Shown: positions 43,744 to 55,961 of the stretch, piece after piece | Position numbering within the stretch: the first letter of the stretch is position 1 | Layout of the letters: each line of letters opens with the position of its first letter | NCBI GenBank assembly: GCA_025917655.1 | Contig: CP084618.1 | Coordinates: 1,054,001 to 1,118,000 of the forward strand | Reading direction: 5' to 3' | DNA from: Chlorella sorokiniana | Taxonomy: Eukaryota > Chlorophyta > Trebouxiophyceae > Chlorellales > Chlorellaceae | DNA length: 64,000 nt | Program-made: the position numbers and the translations under genes | The notes under the pieces: model-generated | Database searches by the model: none | What the model was told of the DNA's origin: nothing | The model's input: only the letters and a program-made list of their open reading frames with translations

Positions 43744-46700
43744 ATGGAAAGCCGGGGTGGGCTCAGCATTTCAGGCGCGCCGCCGTCTGACAAGCCCGCA
43801 GTTCCATCGCGATCTTCGCCGGCCGGCTGTCCGCCGCCCGCCAACCTACCCTGCGCTGCAAGCAGAAAAAGTCGTCCCCTGGCAAGGCTGCTGACAGCGG
43901 CCTGTCCGACCCCTGTGCCAATGGAGCCCAGCAACGCCACCATCAGCAGTATTTGGGCCAATGACTCCGATTTAGAAGCGAAAGTGAGGGCGCAGCGTGA
44001 TCTGGTGAGCCCAAAACCCTTGGTCTCCTGGTGGCGGCGCCGCCATGGCGCTGCGTGCAGCCCCACCAGGCCCCTCCGGCTCCGTTGTCGCTTTTCAAAC
44101 CCGCGATAACGCTTTTGCGCGGCTTGAGTGGCTGCCCACGTCCAACGGGGCGTCCCAGAGGCCGCTGCGTGGCGCGAGTGCCAGGGGGCGGCTGCCAGGT
44201 GGCGGGGGAAGCTGCAGCCTAGTGCAGGCTGGGAACAGATAGGGGCCACCCTGCCCCGGGAGCAACGATCCGCCCAACGAGCCCCCAACCCCTCCCACCG
44301 CCTCCCGTTGTGCTCTGCAGAGAGCCAAAGCCAGCGGCCGCCGCCTCTTCTTGCTCGCCTTCTCCACCCTGGGAATTGTGTACGGCGACATTGGTGAGCT
44401 GCTGCACGGCATGGCGGCCGGGCTCAGCCGCCGGGGTCCGCTGGCCGGGTGCCTGCCGGGGTCGGCTGCCGCGCACCCAGCGTGCGCCGCAGTCAGACCG
44501 GCGCGCTGCGCAGCGCCCCCTCGCCACTTTGGCCCCTGCCCCGCTGGCGCCGCCACGCAGGCAGCCACGCAGCATGGCAGCGGAGGCTGCCCGCGTCGCT
44601 GCGCCTTGCGGCCCCGCACCACGGTTGCCATGCCCCCCTCAAAACAAAGCCCCGCCCTCCCCTCCTGGCAGGCACCTCCCCTCTCTATGTGTGGGCCTCC
44701 CTCTTCCCCGAAGGCGCCCGGTGGGCACCGACGGCGCCGTCGACGAGCGCGTCGTGCTCGGCTGTGCCTCCTCCATTGTCTGGGCCATCACCGGCATTGG
44801 TACGCAGAGCCCGTCTCCGCCCCCAGCCCAGCCAGCGGCCCACTGGCTGGCCCTGCCCTGCGCCGCATCCGCGTAAACATGCAGCGCGGCGCTTGCCCCA
44901 GCGGTCTCTGGCCGCTGGCCGCCGGAGGGCTGCCAGTGCCCTCCAGCGCTGCCTCGCGCACAGAGGCAGCTCCCTCACTGCGGGCAGGCCCGTCCCCCTG
45001 TACTGCCTGTAGTGCTGTTCAAGTACGTGCTGCTCATGCTCCTGGCCGACGACAACGGCGAGGGTGCGCTCCGCTCCCCAGCCTCTGCCCTGCATGCTGC
45101 TGGGCCGTGCTGTGGCTCCATAGACCCGCACTGCACATTCGCCTGCCCAGAGCTCCTGCTTGCAGAGGGCCCGTGGCATGCAGCCCCACCGGCAACGCCT
45201 GTACCTACACCCACCAAACCCCTGATCCGCTCCTTTGTGGGCCCCTGCTGCTTCCAGGCGGCATCTTTGCTCTCTACGCCCTGATTTGCCGCGCCGCGGG
45301 GATCCAGCCAGGCGGCGGCTCCCTGGCCCACGAGGCTGACATGAGCCTGACGCAGTACAGCGGGTCCAGGGGCGGGCGGGACAGCGCCGCAGGCTACAGG
45401 GCTGCCCCCGCCTCCGAGCCCGGCACCCCCCTCTCCGCCGCCTCTGCCACTGACCCCTCTGGCCTGCGCGCCCGCTGGACCGAGTGGCGCTTCGCACGGC
45501 GACCAATGCTCGGGGTGAGCGCCGTCGCGCTGACGGGCACGCTGCAGCTGGCGCCCGCTGCCCTGCCTGTGCAGCCCAAAGTGCTCCTCGCCAGGCCCGG
45601 CTTCCAAGCTTCTTTCCACGCACCACACCGTGTCCCACTCCCCGCAGCGGCTCTGGGGCGCAGCCACTGGGCACGCTCCCTACTGCTGGCAGTGGCGCTG
45701 GTGGCGGGCTGCATGATCCTGTCGGACGGTGTGCTGACCCCCACCATCTCAGTGGTGCGATTCCCTCCCGCGCCTGTGCCCCTGCCGTGCGCCGTGCCGG
45801 GCGGCCGTCGGGATACTGCAGCCTCGCCAGGCGCGGGCTGCCCTTGCAGCATGCCGCCTCTCTCCACCGGCCGTGATGGGCTCGTGCCTGGGGCCCTGCC
45901 CTGGGTGCCTTGTGCCCCGCCCAAGGGGCTGCTGCTCCCGCAAGAGCGTGGCTGCCCCGACCTCGCTGCCCCTTGCCCGCCGTAGGTCTCGGCGGTGGAA
46001 GGCATCGAATACCAGGTGCGCCGTCGCTGTCGCCGTATGGCGGTCCTCTCAGGCATTGTGGCCGGCCGCTGCGGCGCATGAGAGCTAGCGCTGCGCTGCA
46101 CGCCTTACGGTGCAGTGCAGAACTGCTAAGACCGTGGCCGGCCATTCCCCCGGGAAAATCCGCCTGCCTGCCGCCCTGTGGCTGAAGTGCTGTGCTGCTC
46201 TAGCTGTGCCGCTCTTGCTGCCCTCACTGCACCACCAGCGGCGGCAGCCCTCCTCCCAGCCACCCACCAGCCGTCCCTTGCCCCTCGCCCCCATCAACAT
46301 CTGGCCATCCAACCCCGACGCCAGGTTGGCATCTCCCGCAACGCCGTCATCGGCATCTCCTGCGGCATCCTTGTCGCTCTGTTTGCGCTGCAACCCTTCG
46401 GCACGCAGCGCGTGGCCTTCCTGTTCAGGTAGTGCTGCTGGCAGTGCGTGCTCTGCTGCATGCGCAGCACGCATGGTTGGATGGGGGTGCCTTCGGGTTG
46501 AGCACCTGCTTGCGTCCGGCCTTGAGCGGCGGGCGCTCACCCCGCTGCCCTCGCCTGCGTGCCACCCGTACAACCAGTCCCGCAGTCTTCATGTGGCTCA
46601 GCTTCAACGGCAGCGTGGGTGGGTCCACGCCGGCCCCTTGCTTGCTGGCAGGCAGCCACACCGGCGCTGTTCGATGAGCCAGCTCCTGCTCATATCCTAG

Positions 46701-49700
46701 GGTCAGTGCCTTGCATGGGACGCACACCACACTCGGCCGCTGCCTACTGCCCCCTGTTTGGCCCCGCGGCTGCAGGCATCTACAACCTGGTCCATTACGG
46801 TGCTGCCTCACTCAAGGCCCTCTCCCCCACTACATGTACTTCTTCTGGTCGGTGAGCAGCAACCAGAGGGGATCAGTTGATGCAGCGGGGATGGGGGCAC
46901 GGGGCTGGCACCAGGCTGCTACCACCAGTGCTGTTGGCGGGGGTGGGGTGGGGGCTGTGGCGCTGGCAGTGGAGCACGTTCACCTTACTTCATGCGTTTC
47001 TTGTGTCAGTGAGCTGCATGCAGCGAGGTTGGTCGGTGAGGAGGGAAGGGGGATGTGGCATTGGCAGGGAAACCGAACAATCCGGTCTCTTATTCTGCCG
47101 CTGCCTCCCTTGCAGGGCCGCGCCAGCAGCGCGTGGCGCCAGCTGGGCGCGGTGCTGCTGTGCGTAACGGGCACTGAGGCCCTGTATGCTGACATGGGGC
47201 ACTTCTCAGCGGCCGCCATCCGGGCAAGCAGCTGCCTGGCTGGCTGAGTGGGAGGCCGGCAGTGGCGGTGACGGAAGGGGAGGCTGAAGGGTTGCTCGCT
47301 TGCCCGGGATTCTCCAACGGAGGCCCTCCCAGGATGGCTGCCATCCCAGGAAATGCAGCTCAAGCCTGCTGCCGCCCCGTCTGCGCCGACGCAGGCCTCC
47401 TTCCTGTCCCTGGTCTACCCCTCCCTCATTATCACCTACCTCGGCCAGACCGCCATGATCCTGAAAAAGTGAGTGGCGCCCCTCAACGCCATCGGCGCGG
47501 CCCCTGCTTGCTGCGCCCGGTGCCCGGCGGCTCACGCAGCAGCCACGGTCCCCGGCTCACCTTGGGCCCCCGGCTTCCTGGTGCCTGCCGCTGTTCGGCT
47601 GCGCAGCGGCGCCCCTCATGTCCACCTGACCCACGCTGCGGGGCTGCGGGGCTGCAGGCCCGAGACCTCGGCCGCCGCCTACTGGGAGTCCATCCCTGAC
47701 CCGCTGCGCTGGCCCGCCGTGGCGCTGGCCACCTCGGCCGCCGTCATCGCCAGCCAGGCCCTCATCTCCGGCTCCTTCACCATTGTGCAGCAGGCGCGGC
47801 GCAGCGGGCGCTGCCCGATGCCGCCGCTGGCTGCTGTGCCTGCTGGCGGGCTGCTTGCTTGTGACAGCTGCTTGGGGGTTTGCCGGGAGAGTTTGCGGGA
47901 CATCAAGGCCCTGAACATCTGCGGTGCTCAGCAGAAGCCTCACAAGGGGCTTGGCACCGCAACTGACACGAGTTGACAAAGCTCACTGGCTGCGCATGCT
48001 GTGACGCCACCAGGCGGCTGTGACGCCCCCGGGGATCCTGGCACCGCCCCTGCAGGCCATCGCGCTCAATGCATTCCCACGCCTCCGCGTGCGCCACACC
48101 AGCACAACAATCATCGGCCAGGTGAGTGCGCAGCGGGCCTGTGCACGTGGTGGCTCCCACAGCGCTGCACAAGGGCGATGGCCAGTCTCCCACCCTGCTC
48201 AGCTGCCGCCGAGTATGCCTCGGCCCACCCTCGCATCCACCCACACTAGCCACCGCTCAGCACAGGCGTTGCCGTGCCTCACAGGTCTACGTTTCCGAAG
48301 TTAACTGGATGCTCATGCTGGCTTGTGTGGCCGTGGTCGCCGGTTTCCAGACCAGCGTCAAAATTGGGCTGGGTGAGTGCAGCCAACTTTGCTCGCCGCC
48401 CAGTTCCTGGCAGCTTCCTCGTGGGGAGCGTACGCGCCTGCAAGCTCACCACGCCCACCACGCCCGCGCCCCCCCCCACACCCCCCACCCACCTACACGG
48501 AACCTGTCCCCCTGCTGCAGCATATGGCTTGGCGGTTGTCACTGTCATGCTTCTGGACACGTCGCTCCTCACCGCAGGCGCGTGTGTGTGTGTTAAAACT
48601 TCAGTGCGCAGGCGTGGAGCTGGTGTCGGCGGATCAACGCAAACCGAATGCCTCCGGGCAGCGCATGCTCCGCTGTGCCCAGCCGCCGCCTCCACAGCCA
48701 TGCCCACCTCTTAAGATGCATGTTCTCGCCGAGTCTCGTTGTGTCCCAACAAGACGCCAGTGCCGCCCGCCGCCCCCCTTTGCAGTGATGGTTCTCAACT
48801 GGGAGTGGAGCATCCTGTCGGCCTCCGCCTTCTGGCTCCTCTACAACTTTGTCACCGGCGCTATCTTCTCTTCAACCTTGGAGAAGGTGCCCACCGGCGC
48901 CTGGTTCAGGTACGGCTGCGCAGGCCCAGCCGCTCATGGCTGATGAGCTTAGCAGGCAATGCATGTGCAACTGCGACAGTCCCCTGGCCAGCGGACGCTG
49001 ACCGCTGAGAGCGGTCATGGGCCACGGGCACCACAGCCTGCGCTTTTGGCCCGGAGCTGAGCCCCTGACCGGGGTGAACAAAGGCGTGGCAAGTCTGCCT
49101 GAGATGCTGCTGCCCCCTCTGTCTTGCAGCCTGGCCCTGACCGCCGCGCTGGCCCTGCTGACGTGGCTCTGGCACTGGGGTCAGTCGCTGAAGCGGCGGT
49201 ATGTGCGGGACCACCGCCGCCTGCTGAGGGACGTGCTGATGGTGGAGGGAGAGGCACATGGCGGCGCCGGCGCGCTCCTAGCCCTCCCAGCCCCGAGCCA
49301 GCCTCTGACGCTGCTGGGGGTGGGCTCAGCGGCCGGCATGCAACCAAGCCGATGCTTTTGCTGTGCCGTCCTGCTTTTGAATTGGCCCTGCCTGAATCGG
49401 GCCCAACCCCTTCCCAGGCGTGTGCCCATGCCTGCCCATGCCTGATGTGTCCACTGCGGCACCAATCCCATTTCAAGCAAACGTATGCTCCCCTCCTGGC
49501 AGGTGAAGGCATTGCTCGCATCAGCGCCGTCAGCAGCGGCACCAAGAGCAGCAGCAAGTCTGGAGGCACGGCCAAGAGCACGCAGGTGGTGGGGCCCGGC
49601 CAGCACTCGTCCAGCAAGCCTCTGCTGGCTTGGAATAGACCGCGGACCGCAGGGTGCTGCAACATAGCTGCACGAGCAGCTCTGTCAGCCGCCTGCCTCA

Positions 49701-52700
49701 ACGCCATCGCCGCCGCCGCGCAGCCGCTTGCGAACCCGCACCCTCACGCGTTCGGCCCCCCCAGATGTCGACGCAGGTCCTGGCCCCTCTGCGCCTGGCG
49801 GACAGCGGTCTGCCGGTTGCGCGAATCCCTGGTCTGGGCATCTACTACACCGAACTGCTCGTGGGTGAGTGCAACCGCTGGGGTGGCAGCACTTTCATAT
49901 TTATCCCAACGAGAGGGGTGGGGGAGGGGGCTCTGCACGACGGCAGCTCGGCGCTGAGGCCACACCTCTGCAAAGAGATTTTGGGTTACTTTCATCCAGG
50001 AGGTTCAAGCAGATCCAAAGTGGGGACAGGGCCGGGATGGAGGCCCCGGCCGAACAATTTACTGCTCGCCGCCGCTGTGGCCCTGATAACGCCGGAGACC
50101 TCAGTCGCCTGCCTCCCAGGCGGCCCTCCCGCTGCTGCCGTCTGCCTGCTGCATGTGCACTCCTCCATCTCACCACCCTGACGGCAGATGCTTGAGTTTG
50201 CAGGCATACCCCCTGCCCTGGAGCGCCGGCTCACCCTGCTGCCCGCCCTGCACGCCGTGACGGTCCTTCTGACAGGTAGGAGCCACCCCAGCAGCCGGCG
50301 CGTCCCTGCCGCGAGGCAGCTGCTGCCTGGCTGCACCGTCGCCCCTTTGAGATGCAGGGGCAGACCAGCAGCTGCAGCCCTCGGTCCATCTATGCGCCCT
50401 CAACGCGCCCGCTCAAATATTGCACCTGCCGCCTGCCGCCTCTGCAGTGCGATGGGTGCCTGTGCCGTACGTGCAGCCAGGAGAGCGTCTGTTGATCAGG
50501 CGAGTGCACCCGTGCGGACAGTGCGCCGCTGACCAGAGGTGCATGCAGGGGGCGGCTGGGGCGTCCCCCGCCACTGCCCGCCCCCACTCCCTGTTGCTGC
50601 TGCTGCCGCCTCTTTCTGCACTGCCTTGCCTGCTGAGCTCCAGTGACCGTGGACATACTGAATGGCAGATCCGGGTACTTGATGAGAAAAACATAGATCG
50701 GAGGTCAGTCGCGCGGTAACGCCCCCGCAGGCGCCTGCGGCTGCCGGGCATGTACCACGTGGTGGCGCGGTACGGATACATGGAAGCCGTGGACCACGGT
50801 CCCGCCTTCATCTCTGCAGTGGTGCAGGTGTGGGGGATAGTGGATGGGAGGGGGAGGGGGGCGCCGGGGGAAAGGGTGAAGGGGATCCCAGTGGCTTGCC
50901 GGAGATACAGGAGAGACCGTCTTGCAGGCAGGGCGGCGGGGCGGAGTGCTGGACAGCCCCTCCTCCCACTCTTGAGGGCTCTGCCGGCATGTGGGCGCAC
51001 CCTGTGCCGTTACGACGGGCAGCACACGGCGTGCAGGGCTGGCGGCCGCGGCGCAGCGAGGGCCGCGGCGGGTGCGAGCGGTGGGCATGTCTCGCTGACG
51101 GAGCGCCCCTCCCCCACACACCGCAGGAGATTTACGAGTACCTTCACCCCTGCCGCCGTCGGAGGGCCCCGGCGCCAGCCTGCCCCGCCGCCCCGCCTTC
51201 CGCGGGCTGGGGGCGACCTGGAGGCGGGCGCGAGGGTGGGGCCCGCAGCAACCCGCGTGCGGGTTGACGCGGAAGACAGTCTGGGCAGCACCATGGGTGG
51301 GGTGCGGCACTGCTGCGGAGATATGCCCCGGTTTATGCTCCAGGCAGCGGGCCGGCTGACTGCTGGGCAAAGGCTTGCCGCGGTGCTGGCCACCGGCACG
51401 CTGCTGGAGGCGCTGCCTTCACAAAACCAGCTCCAGCCGGGGGTGCCAAGCATCGGGAGGGGGTGGGGCGGTGGGGGCGGGGGGCTTCGCGTGCAACAGC
51501 GGGTGCGGCCCTCCATCTTCCACCCTGACGCCCCCCCCACACACAGGTCGCCGCCTTCGCCGGGAGCTGTCGGTGCAGCTGGTGCAGCTTGGCGCCACCC
51601 CCGCCACTACCAGCCCCGGGCCCAACCGGCCAGGCAGCAGCCACAGCGCCATCACCATGGCGGTCGCACTGCAGGAGGGTGAAGAGGACGCCGACGCAGG
51701 TGAGGGCGAGGCGCGCTTGCGGCGGGCCGGGCCTTGCTGGGCGTGCGGAGCCATGATGCCACCTGGGGCCCAGATTTGCTGGCTGCACGCTGCAGGCGCA
51801 GGCTCCCCTCGGCCGCCTCCCTGCTTAGCTGCACCTGAGTGCCCCTGCCGCACCTTGATTGTCCCCTCCCACACACACGGCAGGCCCCTCGATGGCCCCG
51901 GCGCCGTGGGTGCAGATGCCGTCGGTGGTGCGCCGCGTGCGGGCTGAGATGATGGGCCAGGAGCCGCCCCCGCCGGCCGCGCTGGAGATTGCACAGTGGC
52001 AGCGCCGCAACGCGCTGCTGGCGGCCGCGGGCGCCGGAGACGACGCCACCCTCAGCCTGCCCCTGCTGGCGGTGGCGCCGCGCCCCGCCCTGGCCCTGCC
52101 CGCCGACCCGACTGTGTCGCTGCCGCTGCCTGGGGCGGCGGCGCGCCCGCCCTGCCGCCGCGGCCGCGTGCCTCAGCTGCCGCCGCCGATGCCACGCTGC
52201 GCCCTGCGGACGCAGCCCAGCTGGCGGACCAGCTGTGGGGCGCCTGCAGCAGGCGCGGGCCCTGGGTGCCCCCCGCCTTCCACCCGCCCCGCCGCCGCCG
52301 TCGCCAGCGTGGCAGGCAGCACCGATGGGGGCGCCGCCGCAGCCGCTGCACAGCAGCCCCGCCGCCTTCTGTTCGACGTGGTGGCCGACGGGTCTGTGGG
52401 TGAGGCTGCCGCCGCTTGCGGCTCTGCTGCCGCTGAGGACTGCCCCGCGCTCTTCCCCCAAACCCTGTTGCAGCCTCTCTCACTGAAACAAACACATCCC
52501 CTACCACTCGATCCTGCCTATCCATCCTCCCCCCCCCCCCAACAAACGCGTCTCTACAGGCGAGGGCTTCCCCCCTCGCGACGCCCTGGCCGCGGAGAGG
52601 GAGGCGCTGCTGCGGGCGCAGGCTCAAGGCGTGGCCTACGTGGTGGGCCGCTCAGCCCTCAAGGCCGCCCCCGGCTCCAACTGGCTCAAGGCAAGCAGGC

Positions 52701-53004
52701 TTGGGCTGCAGCGCTGGGCGACACGCCAGCCCTTGCTGTCCAGCGGGGTTGGCTAGGCAGGAAACGCCACTCCCGCGGCTGTGCGGCTCTGCCGCCGCCT
52801 CCTCCCCGGCCCAAGCGCTGCGTGGCTCTGCGCCGCCGTCCCAGCTGGCGGAACCACAGATGCGCGGCACCCCGCCCCCTGCCCTGCAGCGCTGGCTGGT
52901 GGAGGGGTGTACGCCCGCTGGCCTCCCTCGCCCGGCGTTCAACCGCCGCCTTCAACATCCCGCGCGCCGGCATGCTGTCCGTCAGCGTCGACTATCCCGT
53001 CTGA
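43744..53004 (+). CDS. HAK/KUP/KT potassium transporter
   Basis: Plasma-membrane or vacuolar high-affinity K+ uptake carrier with about 12 membrane helices, split over more than 20 exons. First exon 43744-44004 (soluble N-terminus), then 44321-44393 (LAFSTLGIVYGDIG), 44672-44799 (TSPLYVWASLFPEG), 45013-45062 (KYVLLMLLADDNGEG) and 45258-45514 (IFALYALICRAAGI). Later family motifs in order: GCMILSDGVLTPTIS, VSAVEGIEYQ, RVAFLF, GIYNLVHYGAASLKALSP, VTGTEALYADMGHFS, YPSLIITYLGQTAMI, VIASQALISGSFTI, AFPRLRVRHTS, YVSEVNWMLMLACVAV, YGLAVVTVMLLDT, EWSILSASAFWLLYNF, VARIPGLGIYYTELLVG, VPVPYVQPGERLLIR and GMYHVVARYGYMEAVD. The C-terminal cytosolic tail contains GVAYVVGRSALKA and ends FNIPRAGMLSVSVDYPV, as in plant KUPs. 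Single-base breaks lie near 44717, 46825 and 51148. Four introns appear to use GC donors. Confidence 0.92.
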
Positions 53005-53551
53005 TTGCTGGCGCGCCTTTGCCCGCGTGCATCTCGTGTCCTTCGCAGCGCCCCTGCTGCCAGCCAACCCGAAGGGGTGGAGGGGAGCCGGCTGCTGCAC
53101 AGGACGTGTGTGGCGATCGCAGCGGGAACCTTGTGGCTGAAGGGCAGCCACAAAGCGGGGTGCCGGCAGGGACTGAGGGGCAGCTGCACAGCGGCCCGTG
53201 TGGGATCACGCGACGCGGGACCCCCGCTGCGCTTTGAACCCCACATGATGTGCCAGCCCCCTCTCCAGCGTCCTTTTTCTTTCTGCCGTGTGTGTTTGTG
53301 CCACGTGTGACTGGTTTCAAGGGGTCCAGGGTCCTGTAAGTGTTGTCAAGTGTGCCATGACACGAAGCCATGCAGCGGCAACAGTGGGACCCACAGTGCA
53401 CGGACTGCTGCTGCAGGCAGCCAGGCCTGGCGCTTCTCGCAGCTGCACCCGGCGTCAGGACCCGCCTGCAGGCTTAACCAGCCTCGCGACGATGTCGGCA
53501 TCAAACCCACAGTTGCTCCTGCGAGAAGAGCACAGCGCACATCTCGCGGTG
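53005..53551. other. Convergent intergenic region (KUP and GUCD1 3' ends)
   Basis: 547 bp between the stop codons of two convergent genes. A TGTAA on the plus strand at about 53335 could be the KUP poly(A) signal. No coding signal is seen. Confidence 0.5.
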
Positions 53552-55702
53552 TTACCCGTACACCACGCGGTACCCTTCTCCGCTGCTGCCGTCGCCGGCG
53601 CCGCTGCTGGCCGGCCCAGCCGCTGCCGCAGCGGCCGGCGCCTGTGCAGCGGCCGGCGTGCCTGCGGCCTGCACCGCCGCAGCTTCCCGCGGAGGCACTG
53701 CCACCAGCAGCAGGTCTTCGTCCGTGCCGAAACACTTGCGGGCCGCCTCCAGCCGCGCCGCCGGCAGCCACAGCTGCTCCCTGCGCCGGGCGGGGAGCGT
53801 CGGGCGCGTCAGGGCCTCGCGCCGGTGCGGTGCGGGCAGCAGCGGCTCCCGACCAAGCTGGCCCGCACCGAGGGCAGCCTCTGAGGGGGCGTGCCGAGGC
53901 AGCGGCGGCAAGGCGGGGTGCGCCACTGAGCGAGGCCCGGCAGCGAGTGGCGTGATGGGCAGCTGGGCAGGAGCGCTTCTCGCCTGCAGGCAGCCGGGTC
54001 CCGCATCTCAAACTCGTCGCACGCGGCGTCGAAGCCGCAGAGCACCACGTAGTGCCCGAGTACGGCGCCACAGCGCCCCCTCCCGCCTCTCCCTCCTCCT
54101 CGCTTCCCTGCCGCTGCTCAGAGGCGGCGGCACCCCCCCGCAGCTGCTGCATCCGCCGCTGCTGCCGCCCCGCTGCAGGCGCGCTGCTGGCCGGTCCCCG
54201 GCGCCCAGGGGCCGCCGCCGCTGCAGCCGCGCACGGCGGCGCAGGCCCCGCTGTCCAGCGTGGCCTTGTCGACGAGCGCGATGACGAGGCAGCCGCCGTG
54301 GAGGAGGAGCGCGCGCAGCGTGCACAGCGGCAGCGAGGCGCGCGCCAGGCCGATGCCGGCGGCGGGGGCGGCCTGCGGGGCGCAGGCGGGCACGAAAGGA
54401 GGGCGGCGGGCATGGCTGGGTGGGTCGAGAGGACACCCGCTGTGGTGGGTGTGGAGGGGGCAAGCAAACGCTGCCGTGCGGGCCTTGCACCGCGCCGAAG
54501 GGCTTGAGACAATAAAGGCAAGCAGACGACAAGTCGAAGCAAGGCACAGCGCGGCTGGGGCTCGTCAAAGCAGCGCCGCCCGCCCACCTCGAACAGCGCG
54601 TCCACGCGGCGCGCGTCGTCCTGTATGGAGGCCGCGTAGAAGCGCTCTGCGCTGTACGCCTGCAGGGTCCCCACACCGCAGGGTCCCGGTGAGGGTGCAG
54701 GCGGATGGATGGCCGAGCAGTGGGACGGGATGTGGCTGGAGATGCGGCACGCGGGCACAACCGCTGGCCGCAGCCTCTCCCGACCACCATGCGGCGGGAG
54801 GAGCGCATGCCCGCCGCCGCCGCCCCCTCGGCCGGCTGCACCGTGAGATTTCATTCTCGCGGCTGTAGGTTTTCAGTGCAATCAGTGTGGACTTGCCTCG
54901 TTGGCGCCGAGGGTGAGCGTGCTGAGCTGGCACAGCGCGCCGCAGCGGGCCAGCAGGTGCGCCAGGTCGATCGTCCACACAGACTGCGTGCCGCACATCT
55001 CTGGGGAACGACGGCGGCATAAGTTTCGATTAAAACACTCCAAGCAGATGGGTTGGTGGGCATCTGCCCCAACCACTTGTACAGCCAAGGCGCGCCTTTG
55101 AAATGGATGGAGGGGACCCGCCGCCTTGGGGCCCCCACCCGATGCAGCGGGATGGGAGGTGTGGATTGCGGCAGCGTCGCGATGCGGCAGCGACTCACAT
55201 CCAGCAGGGTGCCCATGTGGTAATGCCTGTGTCCCAGGGCCCGCAGCACCATCAGCACGCAGGCCACGCCGCAGTCCCTGCGGGCAGCGGCTCCAGAGGG
55301 CGCACTTGGATGGAGCAGGCTAACCGGGCGACAGAGAGCGCTAGTGAGGTTATGCCCCGCTGCTCTGCTGATGCTCTATGTGTGCGAAGAATGAGGCTGC
55401 AGCCCTGTGCGAGTCACTACGCACCAGTTGTACGCCTGCCGAAAGTGTGGCACCGCGATGGAGCAAGAGCGCGGCAGCAGCGTGGCGCCCGGGTGGCCTG
55501 CTGCCGCTGCCGCCGCCGCCCGCGAGCAGGGAGTCGCAGGGGCCCTGCGCCGGGGCGGGCGGCTGCAGCGAGGAGTGCTGCGACTCTGCTCGAGGTTCTG
55601 CAGGCTCTGTGGCGCCTGCTGGACTGCAACCGCCCTGAGAGTGCTCTGCCCCACTGCCCATTGGTGCGTTAATGGGCTGATACTGGAAAATGATGCATGC
55701 AA
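53552..55702 (-). CDS. GUCD1-like protein (annotated in plants as guanylyl cyclase 1), C39-like fold
   Basis: Member of the GUCD1/AtGC1 family, whose in vivo role is poorly settled. Exons in minus order: from ATG at 55702 to about 55427 (ends VPHFRQAYNW), 55280-55197 (DCGVACVLMVLRALGHRHYHMGTLLD), about 55005-54890 (SVWTIDLAHLLARCG, LSTLTLGANE), about 54665-54590 (AERFYAASIQDDARRVDALFE), about 54375-54120 (LLLHGGCLVIALVDKATLD), about 54060-54000 (HYVVLCGFDAACDEFEMRDP) and 53790-53552 (LEAARKCFGTDEDLLLVAVP then an Ala-rich tail). The splice between YNW and DCG regenerates a tryptophan codon in phase. The residues Q-x5-C in QAYNWDCG, H in HYVVL and D in RDP match the arrangement of C39-type cysteine peptidases. 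Length (about 250 residues without the tail) fits the family. It diverges from the importin gene 259 bp away. Confidence 0.85.
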
Positions 55703-55961
55703 TGCACTCTTCTGTCGGGTTTAGCCATTCAAATACATCATTTTGGCAGAAGACCAGTACTTTGCAAGCGTACGGCAGTGTGGCGGCGCCCGATTCCTGC
55801 TGCGCCCAGCCCTATCGGCAATGAGAGCGCCAGCGCCGACTGGCATTGTGCTGGGATCAGGGCCCCTGCGAGCCCGGCTTTTCAAAGTTGCGCACCTTGC
55901 CGCTGGGCAAGTAGCGTTTGGGTGCCCAGTGGCTATTTGTAACGGCCCCTGATTGATAAAT
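55703..55961. promoter_or_regulatory. Short divergent promoter, GUCD1 (-) and importin (+)
   Basis: Only 259 bp lie between the two start codons, so both promoters and 5' UTRs overlap here. The sequence is mixed in composition with an AT-rich stretch next to each start. No recognised core element is seen. Confidence 0.5.
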
